Part shown: in pieces, positions 42,184-50,534 of the stretch | How positions within the stretch are numbered: the stretch's first letter is position 1 | Layout of the letters: each line of letters opens with the position of its first letter | Origin: Pseudomonadota bacterium | Lineage (GTDB): Bacteria; Pseudomonadota; Alphaproteobacteria; Rhizobiales; Xanthobacteraceae | NCBI GenBank assembly: GCA_018240595.1 | Contig: JAFEFL010000004.1 | Location: forward strand, 62,001-126,000 | Length of the DNA: 64,000 nt | Direction of reading: 5' to 3' | The notes under the pieces: generated by a model | What the model was told of the DNA's origin: nothing | Seen by the model: only the letters and a program-made list of their open reading frames with translations | The model's database searches: none | Program-made: the position numbers and the translations under genes

Positions 42184-43140
42184 TCACGTCCTCTCGGTGA
42201 CGCGGCCGAACAGGCCTTGCGGGCGCAACAGCACGATGAGCAGGAAGAACACGAAGATCGCCGAGTTCTGCAGCTGCGTCGGCAGCACGAGCGCCGACAT
42301 CTGCTGCACGATGCCGATGGTCATGCCGCCCCAGAACGCACCGATGATGCTGCCGAGGCCGCCGAGCACAACGCCGGCATACATGATGATGACGTATTCG
42401 AGACCGACGAACGGGTGAAAGGGATAGTTCGGCGCCAGCAGGCCGCCGGCCAGCGCCGTTATACTGGTGCCGAGCGCGAAGGCGATACTGTGCGCGAAGT
42501 TGACGTCGACGCCGATATAGGTGGCCGCTGTCGGGTCGTCCGCCGAAGCGCGCAGCGCCTTGCCGAGGCGCGTGCTGCCGATCAGGAGCACGAGGCCGGC
42601 GATCACGAGAAGCGAGACGACGGCGGCGATGGCGCGAGCCTTGTTGACGAAGATCTCGACGAAATCACCCCACAGCGGGCCGATGATCCATGCGCTGCTG
42701 GAGAGCGGCGTCCTGACCGAGACGACCATCGAGCCGAAGATCATCTGGCCGGCATTCTGCAGCACCAGCGCGATGCCGAGGGTCAGAATGAGTTGGGCGT
42801 AGTGGCCTTCGCCTTCGAGCTGCGCGGTGCGCGTGCCGCTAACCCGCGAGATGAGGAACTGGTGCGCGAGATAGCCGACGCCGAACATCACCGGTGCGGC
42901 GAGGAACGCGGCGACATAGGGCCCTACGATGTTGCCGAACGTCGGCTGCACGCCAAACGCGACGAACAGGAAGTAGGCCACGTACATGCCCAGCATCATG
43001 AAGTCGCCCTGCGCGAAATTGATGACGCGCATGACGCCGAAGATCAGCGCAAGGCCGACGCACATCAATCCGTAGATGGCGCCGACTAGGAGGCCGGCCA
43101 TCAGCGACTGAAGAAAATTTTCAACGAGGATCGGCGTCAT
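42184..43140 (-). CDS. Liv-type ABC transporter permease (LivH type)
   Basis: Inner-membrane permease of 318 residues, about eight helices. 'LLVGAIYGLMCVGLALIFGVMRVINFAQGDFMMLGMYVAY' and 'ALGTSITALAGGLLAPNYPFHPFVGLEYVIIMYAGVVLGGLGSIIGAFWGG' are hallmarks. ATG at 43140 was chosen; the longer frame to 43224 adds a basic, non-membrane sequence that runs through a perfect palindrome. It is the first gene of the minus-strand run that reaches 33409. Confidence 0.94.
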   Translation of the reverse strand: MTPILVENFLQSLMAGLLVGAIYGLMCVGLALIFGVMRVINFAQGDFMMLGMYVAYFLFVAFGVQPTFGNIVGPYVAAFLAAPVMFGVGYLAHQFLISRVSGTRTAQLEGEGHYAQLILTLGIALVLQNAGQMIFGSMVVSVRTPLSSSAWIIGPLWGDFVEIFVNKARAIAAVVSLLVIAGLVLLIGSTRLGKALRASADDPTAATYIGVDVNFAHSIAFALGTSITALAGGLLAPNYPFHPFVGLEYVIIMYAGVVLGGLGSIIGAFWGGMTIGIVQQMSALVLPTQLQNSAIFVFFLLIVLLRPQGLFGRVTERT

Positions 43141-43182
43141 AGGCCGCGACCCGTGAGGTGGCGCAAGCCGAGCGGGCTTCTT

Positions 43183-43200
43183 TCGCTTCCGCGGAAGCGA
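43183..43200. repeat. Perfect 18-base palindrome upstream of livH
   Basis: TCGCTTCCGCGGAAGCGA reads the same on both strands. It lies 43 bases upstream of the livH start, between livH and the dehydrogenase gene. It could be an operator for the long operon or simply a small intergenic hairpin repeat. Confidence 0.5.
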
Positions 43201-43380
43201 CGGCGCAGCCGATTTTTCACGCAAGACCGATCGCCATGCCGGCGGTCCATAGTCGTCCTCCCCGTCATTCGCTTCTTGCTTATTGACCGGGCCGCGAACG
43301 GTCCGATGGCAGGCTTTATTTCAACGTCCGCCGGGTTTGCTCCGCGGCCGAACCGCCGCGGAATTCCGAACGTATTGTCG

Positions 43381-44286
43381 TCAGCTTTTCTTGCTGCGGA
43401 TCTCGACGTGAGCCCATTCCTCGATGACCTTGGCGATCGAGGTGAAATCGGAGTCCGGCCCGAACTTGGCGTTGGTGACGGCGAGCATCTGGCGGATCAC
43501 GGCGCCGGCGATCATCGGCACGCCAAGCGCCTCAGCCTCGTCGATGCACAAACGCACGTCCTTGTAGGACAGCGCTGTGGCGAAACCGTAATCGAAAGTG
43601 CCGGTCAGAATGGCTTTCGGGAACTTGTCTTGCGTCGCGCTGTTGCGGCCGCTGCCGGCGTTGATGATGTCGATCATTACCTTCGGATCGAGGCCGGCCT
43701 TGACGCCCATGGCGACGGCTTCCGACGACAGTACGATGGCGGCCGCGGCGAGAAGGTTGTTGCCGAGCTTGGCGACCTGCGCCAGTCCGGGCTTTTCCCC
43801 GGTATAGAAGGTCTTGCCGAACACCTTGAGCAACGGATCGACCGCATCGGCGACCGCCTTCGGCCCCGACACCATGACTGCCAGCGTACCCTTTTCGGCG
43901 CCGGGTACGCCGCCGCTCACCGGGGCGTCGATCCAGGTCACCTGCCGCTCGCCCAGCGCCTGCGCGATGGTCTTCGCCGCGCTCGGGCCGGTGGTCGAGA
44001 GATCGATGACGGTCTTGACGGTGTTGCCATGGTTGACACCGTTCGGGCCGAGCACAACGGCCTGCACAATGGGCGGCGTCGGCAAGCTGAGGAAGACGAT
44101 TTCCGAGGCCGAGGCGACTTCGGCGGGCGACTTGGCGAGTTTTGCGCCGCGCGCGACCAGCGGCTTGGTCGCCTCAGGATTGGTGTCATAGATGCACAGC
44201 GAATAGCCCGCATCCATGAGCCGACCCGACATGGGGGCGCCCATGCGTCCGATGCCAATGAAGCCGAGAACCTGACCTTCGGTCAT
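43381..44286 (-). CDS. 3-hydroxyisobutyrate dehydrogenase-family oxidoreductase
   Basis: NAD(P)-dependent beta-hydroxyacid dehydrogenase of 301 residues. Cofactor motif GFIGIGRMG at residue 8, substrate loop 'DAPVSGGVPGAEKGTLAVM', catalytic lysine in 'GLAQVAKLGNN'. It is a diverged paralogue of the enzyme at 28653. It lies 240 bases upstream of livH on the same strand; the AT-rich stretch at 44335-44360 is a likely promoter site. Confidence 0.94.
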   Translation of the reverse strand: MTEGQVLGFIGIGRMGAPMSGRLMDAGYSLCIYDTNPEATKPLVARGAKLAKSPAEVASASEIVFLSLPTPPIVQAVVLGPNGVNHGNTVKTVIDLSTTGPSAAKTIAQALGERQVTWIDAPVSGGVPGAEKGTLAVMVSGPKAVADAVDPLLKVFGKTFYTGEKPGLAQVAKLGNNLLAAAAIVLSSEAVAMGVKAGLDPKVMIDIINAGSGRNSATQDKFPKAILTGTFDYGFATALSYKDVRLCIDEAEALGVPMIAGAVIRQMLAVTNAKFGPDSDFTSIAKVIEEWAHVEIRSKKS

Positions 44287-44334
44287 GAACGTACCTCCCC
44301 CGCGGCCGGGCGAAGGGCGTTCGCCGTCGCGTCA

Positions 44335-44360
44335 CTAATTGTATTATTATATTATTGTAA
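44335..44360. promoter_or_regulatory. AT-rich putative control region
   Basis: About 26 bases composed almost only of A and T (TAATTGTATTATTATATTATTGTAA) in a GC-rich setting, 49 bases upstream of the dehydrogenase start. It contains several TATTAT-like boxes that could act as a -10 element on the minus strand. The rest of the 44287-44585 gap shows no gene. Confidence 0.45.
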
Positions 44361-44585
44361 CGCCAGACCGCCGGGGAAAGCGACATGCAAGATTCGTATA
44401 TCAGAATTTCACTTGGCGGCGTGGGCAGCTTGACGGCGCGAAGGCACGTTCGCTGCGCGCAGGGTGACGCGCCGCGTGCAAAGATAGCCGCGCAGCGAAG
44501 AAATGCCGCACGGTGCCGGCGCCGGTGCGCGTCACGCCTGGCGAAACGACAATAAAGAAGCCAAGGAAAGCCCAAGGAAACCGCG

Positions 44586-45395
44586 ATGTCCGCCGACCTG
44601 CCGCAGTTCGAGCTCTACGCCATTCGTTACGCCACACGGAACGCGCAACGCCGCGATCATTTCATCGGCGGCGATCCGCATGACGGTCCGATGCCGATGG
44701 ACTATTTCCTCTGGGCCGCGGTGGCGCCGGACAAGACCTTTGTCATCGACTGCGGCTTCACCGCCGAGGTCGCCGCCCGGCGCAAGCGCGACTTCCTGCG
44801 CGATCCGATCGACGGGCTGAAGCTCATCGGCGTCGATGCCGACCGTGTCACGGACGTCATCCTGACGCATCTGCATTACGACCACGTCGGCAACTTCCAT
44901 CGGTTTCCGAAAGCGCGCTTCCATCTGCAGGAGCCGGAGATGCATTACGCGACCGGCCACTACATGGCCTATCCGCGACTCGCGCACTCATTCGAGCCGG
45001 ACGATGTCTGCGGCATCGTGCGGCTCAATTTCGCGCAGCGCGTTGCGTGGCACTTCGGCTCCAAGGAACTGACACCCGGCATCTCGCTGCATGTGGTTGG
45101 CGGCCATTCCGCCGGGCTGCAGTTCGTGCGCGTCCACACCAAGCGCGGCTGGGTGGTGGTGGCCTCCGACGTCACGCATTTCTACGAGAATCTCGAAAGC
45201 CGGCGGCCCTTCGTCACGTCGTTTCATGTCGGCGAGATGCTCGACGGCTTCGAGGCGCTGCTGGCGCAGGCGCCGACGCCGGACCACATCGTGCCCGGCC
45301 ACGATCCCCTGGTGATGCAGCGCTATCCGGCGCCGCGCCCCGATCTCGACGGCATCGTCGTGCGGCTCGACGTCGCGCCTCGTGACCGCGATTGA
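44586..45395 (+). CDS. MBL-fold hydrolase (N-acyl homoserine lactonase-like)
   Basis: Zinc-dependent hydrolase of 269 residues with metal motif THLHYDHVGN, further ligands in 'HVVGGHSAG' and 'VPGHDP', and the aspartate in 'VASDVTHFY'. It is a paralogue of the enzyme at 36206; 'FIGGDPHDGPMPMDYFLWA' is nearly shared. It stands alone on the plus strand between the dehydrogenase (divergent) and a crotonase (convergent). The start has AAGGAAA upstream. Confidence 0.9.
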   Translation: MSADLPQFELYAIRYATRNAQRRDHFIGGDPHDGPMPMDYFLWAAVAPDKTFVIDCGFTAEVAARRKRDFLRDPIDGLKLIGVDADRVTDVILTHLHYDHVGNFHRFPKARFHLQEPEMHYATGHYMAYPRLAHSFEPDDVCGIVRLNFAQRVAWHFGSKELTPGISLHVVGGHSAGLQFVRVHTKRGWVVVASDVTHFYENLESRRPFVTSFHVGEMLDGFEALLAQAPTPDHIVPGHDPLVMQRYPAPRPDLDGIVVRLDVAPRDRD

Positions 45396-45422
45396 ACGGG
45401 TCTTGAGACCCGCGCCGGTTGC

Positions 45423-46199
45423 TTAGCGGCCCTGCCATTGCGGCGGGCGCTTCTCGACGAAGGCGCGGACGCCTTCACGGAAATCGGCGCTGCCATAGGC
45501 GGCGCGGACGAGATCGTCGCCATCCGGCAGGCCCGCATGCTGCAGGCGGCGGACCGCTTCCTTGGTGACGCGCATGGTGACTGGCGCGTGGCCCGCGAGC
45601 TGGGTGCAGATCGCGGCGATGCGCTCGTCCAGTGCCGCCGGCTCGACTACGTCCATGAGAAAGCCCGCGGTCAGCGCGTCTTCCGCCGCGACATTCTCGG
45701 CCAGCAGCATCATGCGCTTGGTGCGCGCCGCGCCGATGCCGGCGACCAGCCGGGCATAGTTGGCGATCGACAGGCAGTTGCCGAGCGTACGCGCGATCGG
45801 TACGCCGAACTTCGAGCCGGGCGTGGCGATGCGCAGGTCGCAGCAGGCCGCAATCGCCAGCCCGCCGCCGATGGCCCAGCCTTCGACGACAGCGAGCGTC
45901 GGCATCGGCAGTTGCTCCAGCGCGCTCAGATAGCGCTCCATCTTCTCCTCGTAGGCGGAGCCTTGCTCGGGCTTCGAGAATTCGAGGAACTGGCCGATGT
46001 CGGTGCCGGCAATGAAGGCCTTGCCGCCGGCGCCGCGCAGCACGGTGACGCGGACGCTCTTGTCCTTCGCCAGTTCGGCGCAGGCGGACGCGAGCCCTTC
46101 ATACATGCTCCAGGTCATCGCGTTGCGGGCCTGCGGGCGGTCGAACAGGATGGTGGCGACCTCGCCATTGCGGGTCAGACGCACTTCGCCATCGCTCAT
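45423..46199 (-). CDS. Crotonase-fold CoA enzyme (annotated class: enoyl-CoA hydratase/isomerase)
   Basis: A 258-residue crotonase-family enzyme. 'GGKAFIAGTDIGQFLEF' and 'GWAIGGGLAIAACCDLRIAT' define the oxyanion hole. As in the crotonase at 21078, both hydratase glutamates are missing (alanine in GGGLAIA and isoleucine in VPIARTLGN), and the VPIARTLGNCLS segment is shared. The two are likely to catalyse the same type of reaction on related substrates. The gene is convergent with the MBL-fold gene and divergent from the large membrane protein. Confidence 0.93.
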   Translation of the reverse strand: MSDGEVRLTRNGEVATILFDRPQARNAMTWSMYEGLASACAELAKDKSVRVTVLRGAGGKAFIAGTDIGQFLEFSKPEQGSAYEEKMERYLSALEQLPMPTLAVVEGWAIGGGLAIAACCDLRIATPGSKFGVPIARTLGNCLSIANYARLVAGIGAARTKRMMLLAENVAAEDALTAGFLMDVVEPAALDERIAAICTQLAGHAPVTMRVTKEAVRRLQHAGLPDGDDLVRAAYGSADFREGVRAFVEKRPPQWQGR

Positions 46200-46365
46200 G
46201 TCATGGTCCTCGGTGTTCGCAAAAAAAAATCGCGGCGCAATGTGCGGGGCAGGGCGGCGAAGCGCAAGGGCGGCGCGGGGATGCCGCAGGCGTGAACGGT
46301 GGCTGGTGTCGGCGGCCGCTGCGGCGTGCTAGGCATTTGCCGGCTTCCTGCGGCACCGGGCATTC

Positions 46366-48345
46366 ATGATCTCTATCATCCAAGGTCTCATCTGCGCCGC
46401 TTTGGCTATCGTCCTCTATGGGCTGATTGGTCTGCCGCTGGCGCAGCGCGTGTCGATGCGGCCGTTGGCGCCGTGGCTCGCTCCGGCGATCGGCTGGGCG
46501 GCACATTCGGCGCTGGCGCTGCCGCTGTGCTTTCTCGTCGGCGTCAGTCCCGGCAGCGTGGTCGTCGTCTTCGCGGTCCCGCTTGTCGTCGCGGCGGCGG
46601 CGCTCGGGCGGCAGAGCGCATCGACGCCGCGCGAGGAGCCGCCGCTACCGCTGTGGCTGTTGATCGCCGTGCTGGCGGGGGCGGCCTTCATCGCCTTCGA
46701 CTTCATGGCGGTCGATCTGCCGAAGGTGTCCGACCAGGGCACGACCCTGGCGGCGACGATCTTCGACCACTCCAAGGTCGCGATGATCGACGAGATGGCG
46801 CGGCTCGGCGTGCCGCCGGGCAATGCCTTCTATGGCGGCGAGGGGCCGGCGCGGCTGTCTTACTACTATCTGTGGCACTTCAGCGCCGCCGAGCTTGCGG
46901 TGCTGACCGGCCTGCCGGGCTGGGCTGCCGATGCCGGCATGAGCTTCTTCACCGGCTTTGCCGCCATCCTGGCGATGGCCGGACTTGCCATCTGGTTGAG
47001 CGGGCGTGCGAGCGCGGCGCTTTGGATCGTGTTGCTGTCGCTCACGGCGTCGGCGCGGCCGGTGCTTGGGTTTTTGCTCGGGCGGGACCAAGTCGAGCAG
47101 GTTGCCGGCTATCAATCCGGACTCGGCGGCTTCCTTTTCCAGACGTCGTGGGCGCCGCAGCACACCATGGCCGCGATCACGGCGGTGATCGCACTCACCG
47201 TGCTGGCGGCGGCGATCGCGCGGCCGCGCTGGCCGATGACGCTGCTGCTCGCGCTGCTGATGACGGCATGCTTTCAAAGTTCGACCTGGATCGGCGGCAT
47301 TGCCTTCCCGTTGATGGCGGCGCCGGTGGCCCTGCTGCTGCTGGCGCGCGCGGCGTCGGGCGAGCGACTGCGCATCGTTGTGCATCTTGGCGTCGCGGCG
47401 CTCATTGCCCTGGCGCTCATATCGCCGTTCCTTTACGACCAGTCGCACATGGCGGCGCTGCGTGGCGAAGGCGCGCCGGTGGCCATCGCGCCGGTGCCCG
47501 TGCTCAATGATGCGGTACTCGACCGGTTCGGCGCCGCCGCCAATCTTCTCGCCTACTGGCTGATCTATCTGCCGGTCGAATTTCCCGCCATTTACTTCGC
47601 CGGCGTTGCCGGGTTGGTCGCGTTGCTGCGCGACCGCAATCTGCCGCTCGGCCATCGCGACGTCGCTTTGGCCTTTGTTTCGGGCATGGCGATGAGTCTG
47701 CTTTGCGGCTGGCTGCTGGTCAGTACGCTGGGCGAGAACAACGATCTCGGCTGGCGCGCCGTGCTGCCGGCAGTGCTGACGCTGATGATCGGCGCCGCGG
47801 CGGGGCTGGCGCGGCTCAAAGCGCGCCCCTTTGCGCTGGCCGCCGCCCTGGTGCTGATCGCGCTCAGCCTCATCGACGGCATAAGTTTCGGGTATGGCAA
47901 TATCGTCGTCCACGCCAATGCCGCGAGCCCGGCCTTCGCGTCGTCGGAGCCGTTGTGGCAAGCGGTGCGCCGCGTCACGCCGCCGGCCGAGCGCGTTGCC
48001 AACAACCCGGATTATCTCGCCAGGGCGACGCCGTGGCCGGTCAATATTTCCTGGGCGCTCATGGCCGACCGCCGCTCGTGCTTTGCCGGCCGCGAACTGG
48101 TGCGGCCGTTCTCGGCGCTGTCGCAGGATCGGGTCGATGAGACTGACGCGTTGTTCAAGCGCGTATTCGCGGGTATGCCCGAAGCGGGCGACATCGCGCA
48201 ACTGGCGAACCGCCTGCATTGTGAAACCGCGGTGGTCGTGCCGACCGACGGCGCCTGGATGCGCGATCCGTTCGCCGCCAGTGCGCTCTACCGGATGGTC
48301 GAGGACACTGCCGCCTGGCGCATCTACCGGCGCGCCGCGCCCTAG
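46366..48345 (+). CDS. Large polytopic membrane protein (GT-C/DUF2298-like)
   Basis: A 659-residue protein with about twelve helices and a C-terminal soluble tail of about 130 residues. The loop 'DHSKVAMIDEMARLGVPPGNAFYGGEGPARLSYYYLWHFSAAEL' after the second to third helix, with its acidic and tyrosine-rich content, resembles the DUF2298 and related GT-C glycosyltransferase-like families that use lipid-linked sugars. Its exact role is unknown. It stands alone and shares a CTAG double stop with the convergent molybdopterin protein gene. Confidence 0.78.
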   Translation: MISIIQGLICAALAIVLYGLIGLPLAQRVSMRPLAPWLAPAIGWAAHSALALPLCFLVGVSPGSVVVVFAVPLVVAAAALGRQSASTPREEPPLPLWLLIAVLAGAAFIAFDFMAVDLPKVSDQGTTLAATIFDHSKVAMIDEMARLGVPPGNAFYGGEGPARLSYYYLWHFSAAELAVLTGLPGWAADAGMSFFTGFAAILAMAGLAIWLSGRASAALWIVLLSLTASARPVLGFLLGRDQVEQVAGYQSGLGGFLFQTSWAPQHTMAAITAVIALTVLAAAIARPRWPMTLLLALLMTACFQSSTWIGGIAFPLMAAPVALLLLARAASGERLRIVVHLGVAALIALALISPFLYDQSHMAALRGEGAPVAIAPVPVLNDAVLDRFGAAANLLAYWLIYLPVEFPAIYFAGVAGLVALLRDRNLPLGHRDVALAFVSGMAMSLLCGWLLVSTLGENNDLGWRAVLPAVLTLMIGAAAGLARLKARPFALAAALVLIALSLIDGISFGYGNIVVHANAASPAFASSEPLWQAVRRVTPPAERVANNPDYLARATPWPVNISWALMADRRSCFAGRELVRPFSALSQDRVDETDALFKRVFAGMPEAGDIAQLANRLHCETAVVVPTDGAWMRDPFAASALYRMVEDTAAWRIYRRAAP

Positions 48346-49130
48346 ATTCCGGCGAACCAGTTGAAGCCCTGCTTCGACCAGAAGGTCGGGATGAAGGTGT
48401 TGGTCACCTCCATCGCCGTGATCCATTTGGCGTTCTTGAAGCCGAGCTTGGTCGCGGTGCGCAGCCGCAGCGGGAAGCCGAACGGATCGGTGATCGGCTC
48501 GCGCGCATATTTGGTGGCGAGGATGGTCTGCGGATGCAGTGCCGTCGCCATGTCGAGCGTCTCGGTATAGTCGTCGGCGCATTTGAACGACACGTACTTC
48601 GCCGTGGTGTCGGCGCCGATGCGCTTGAGGAACTGGCCGAGATTCACGCCCGACCACTGGCCGATATAGTCCCAGCCCTCCACGCAGATGTGGCGGATGA
48701 TCCACTCCTCCTCGGGCAGCGCATAAAGTTGCTGCGCCGTCCAAGGCCGCCTGTCCTGGATCAGGCCGGCGAGCTCGAGCTTCCACGTCGCGCCATCGAC
48801 CGGCTTGACGTCCTCGACATCGTAGTAGGCGTTGAAGCGCGGCGGCCTCGCCACCTGGTCGGCGCTGTAGGTCGGCGCCAGATGGTTCGGCCGGAAGATC
48901 GCTTCCTGCACCTTGTCGTTGAACGCCGAGATCGCGCGCAGGAAACCCTGCATCGTGTCGGTGTCGCTGACATTGCAGCCGGTGAGCATGGTGAGCGCGC
49001 CGAGGCTCAAGCTGCCGCGCAGCAGGCCGCGGCGGTCGATCGCCTGCACTAGTTTCTTGTTGTCGGCGATGACGCTCTGATCGACGCCCTGTTTCGGACG
49101 GAAGATCGACGGCGAGGGGGAGCGGGCCAT
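48342..49130 (-). CDS. Molybdopterin-dependent oxidoreductase, sulphite oxidase/MsrP-like
   Basis: A 262-residue oxidoreductase of the sulphite-oxidase fold. The N-terminal 'DRRGLLRGSLSLGALTMLTGC' combines a twin-arginine motif with a lipobox (Cys52), so it is probably a Tat-exported lipoprotein. Cys149 in 'RHICVEGWDYIGQWSG' should bind molybdenum. Members include MsrP/YedY, which repairs oxidised methionine, but the context here differs: the membrane partner is a b561-type cytochrome rather than an MsrQ-like protein. The substrate is unknown. It starts 12 bases after the cytochrome gene. Confidence 0.9.
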   Translation of the reverse strand: MARSPSPSIFRPKQGVDQSVIADNKKLVQAIDRRGLLRGSLSLGALTMLTGCNVSDTDTMQGFLRAISAFNDKVQEAIFRPNHLAPTYSADQVARPPRFNAYYDVEDVKPVDGATWKLELAGLIQDRRPWTAQQLYALPEEEWIIRHICVEGWDYIGQWSGVNLGQFLKRIGADTTAKYVSFKCADDYTETLDMATALHPQTILATKYAREPITDPFGFPLRLRTATKLGFKNAKWITAMEVTNTFIPTFWSKQGFNWFAGI

Positions 49131-49142
49131 GTCGGTGATCCT

Positions 49143-49799
49143 CTATTCGGCCGGCGCGGCCGACGTGCCGTCGACCAGCGGGCCACCGGTCACCATGGCG
49201 CGAATCGTCCTCGGCACCAGCAGCGCCAGTGCGACGTGGATGACGAGAAAGCCGACGATCGCCGCCATGCCGAGAAAATGAATGAGCCGCACCGCCTGGA
49301 AGCCGCCGAACAGCGCGACGGCTTCGGAGAACTGGATCGGCTTCCATAGCAGCCAGCCCGTGACCACCTGCAGCACGATCACCAGCATGACGCCGACATA
49401 AAGCAGCTTCTGCACGGCATTGTAGTGCGTGATGTCGCCATGGGCGAGCTTGAGACTAAGCGCCTTGCGGATTTCGGCGACCACCTCGGCCGGCCGGATC
49501 GGCACCAGCTTGCGGCGGAAGCGGCCGGTGGAAAAGCCATAGGCGAGATAGACAATGCCGTTCACCATGAGGATCCACATGGCGAAGAAGTGCCACTGCA
49601 GGCCGTGCTGCGCCCAAACACCGAGCGTCAGCGCTTCGGGAAAGTGCAGCCAGCCGAACAGAACTTCGTCGTTATAAATCTTCCAGCCGCTCATGATCAG
49701 AAGAATCATCGCCAGCGCGTTGATCCAATGCAACGCCCGCAACGTAGCGGGATGCAGACGATGACGGCGAGTTGATTTGACCGTGAAGCTGTTGCTCAT
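49143..49799 (-). CDS. Cytochrome b561-family membrane protein
   Basis: A 218-residue inner-membrane cytochrome with four helices. Candidate haem-binding histidines include those in 'RALHWINALAMILLIMSGW', 'QHGLQWHFFAMWILMVNG' and 'RLIHFLGMAAIVGFLVIHVALALLVP'. It should pass electrons from the quinol pool to the exported molybdopterin protein encoded directly downstream, or the reverse. Confidence 0.9.
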   Translation of the reverse strand: MSNSFTVKSTRRHRLHPATLRALHWINALAMILLIMSGWKIYNDEVLFGWLHFPEALTLGVWAQHGLQWHFFAMWILMVNGIVYLAYGFSTGRFRRKLVPIRPAEVVAEIRKALSLKLAHGDITHYNAVQKLLYVGVMLVIVLQVVTGWLLWKPIQFSEAVALFGGFQAVRLIHFLGMAAIVGFLVIHVALALLVPRTIRAMVTGGPLVDGTSAAPAE

Positions 49800-49932
49800 G
49801 AAGTTGCGGCCTTGTCAGGGGCGAATTTCCTGGCGATTTGCTCGCGGCATAGAACGGAAATGACTTTTGACGCGCAACACACGACTTCGTGTAACGGCTG
49901 AAGTCACGCATCTGTTATCTGAGGGCGGCACA

Positions 49933-50487
49933 GTGCACTTGTTTAATCGAATACTGGTTCGCGCCGGCCTCGTGGCGCCGCCGCTGCTTGCGGCCATATT
50001 GCTGGCGACCATGACGCTGGCGCGGAGTCTGCCGGCGACGGCTGGCGACGGGCTTGTGCGCATCGCCTCGGGCGGTCCGCAACCGCCGCGGGCGGATGCG
50101 AGTGCCAAGGACAGCGATGAGGAGCCGACGCTCGACCAGAAATTCAAGCGGCGTTTCCCGCAGCCGGTTCTTGTCGGCGATCTGATCGGCCTGCCGGTGC
50201 TCGACTTCGACGACTCGACCATCGGTTATGTGAAGGAGGTGGTGCGCCGCGGCGACGGCGAGATCGACCTCGTCGTGCCTTACAGCGCGTGGTTCGGCTG
50301 GCTGCGCTCGGAGTGGGGCAAGCGGCCGGTTGCGGTGCCGATCAAGTCGGTGGCGCTGCTGGCCAAGCAGATCAACGCGCTCGAATTCACCCGTGACGAT
50401 TTCGCCGAGGCTCCAACTTGGACTCCGTCCGATAGCAGCCTTGTGGCGCTTCACGAAAAAACCCTCATCGCCCTCGGCCGCCGGTAG
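49933..50487 (+). CDS. PRC-barrel domain protein with N-terminal membrane anchor
   Basis: A 184-residue protein if the GTG at 49933 (with GAGGGCGG upstream) is used; an in-frame TTG at 49867 would add 22 residues. A hydrophobic helix or signal at about 8-32 ('LVAPPLLAAILLATMTLA') is followed by a disordered, acidic linker and a PRC-barrel-like domain (about 75-150, 'VLVGDLIGLPVLDFDDSTIGYVKEVVRRGDGEIDLVVPY'). Such domains often bind other proteins or RNA. It stands 48 bases upstream of the cystathionine-lyase-like gene. Confidence 0.75.
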   Translation: MHLFNRILVRAGLVAPPLLAAILLATMTLARSLPATAGDGLVRIASGGPQPPRADASAKDSDEEPTLDQKFKRRFPQPVLVGDLIGLPVLDFDDSTIGYVKEVVRRGDGEIDLVVPYSAWFGWLRSEWGKRPVAVPIKSVALLAKQINALEFTRDDFAEAPTWTPSDSSLVALHEKTLIALGRR

Positions 50488-50534
50488 CACAAGATTTCCT
50501 GGAACTGCGGCGGCGCAGCACGGTTGTAGCTCTC

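Noticed and set aside
40408..43089. 893-codon open frame on the plus strand opposite the livHM(G)F genes
   Set aside because: It is antisense to well-supported transporter genes, is dominated by Arg/Asp/Gln/His typical of shadow frames in GC-rich DNA, and has no domain.
46645..49347. 900-codon open frame on the minus strand across the membrane protein and molybdopterin genes
   Set aside because: Shadow frame: no hydrophobic pattern or motif, biased to Arg and Gln, and overlaps two real genes.
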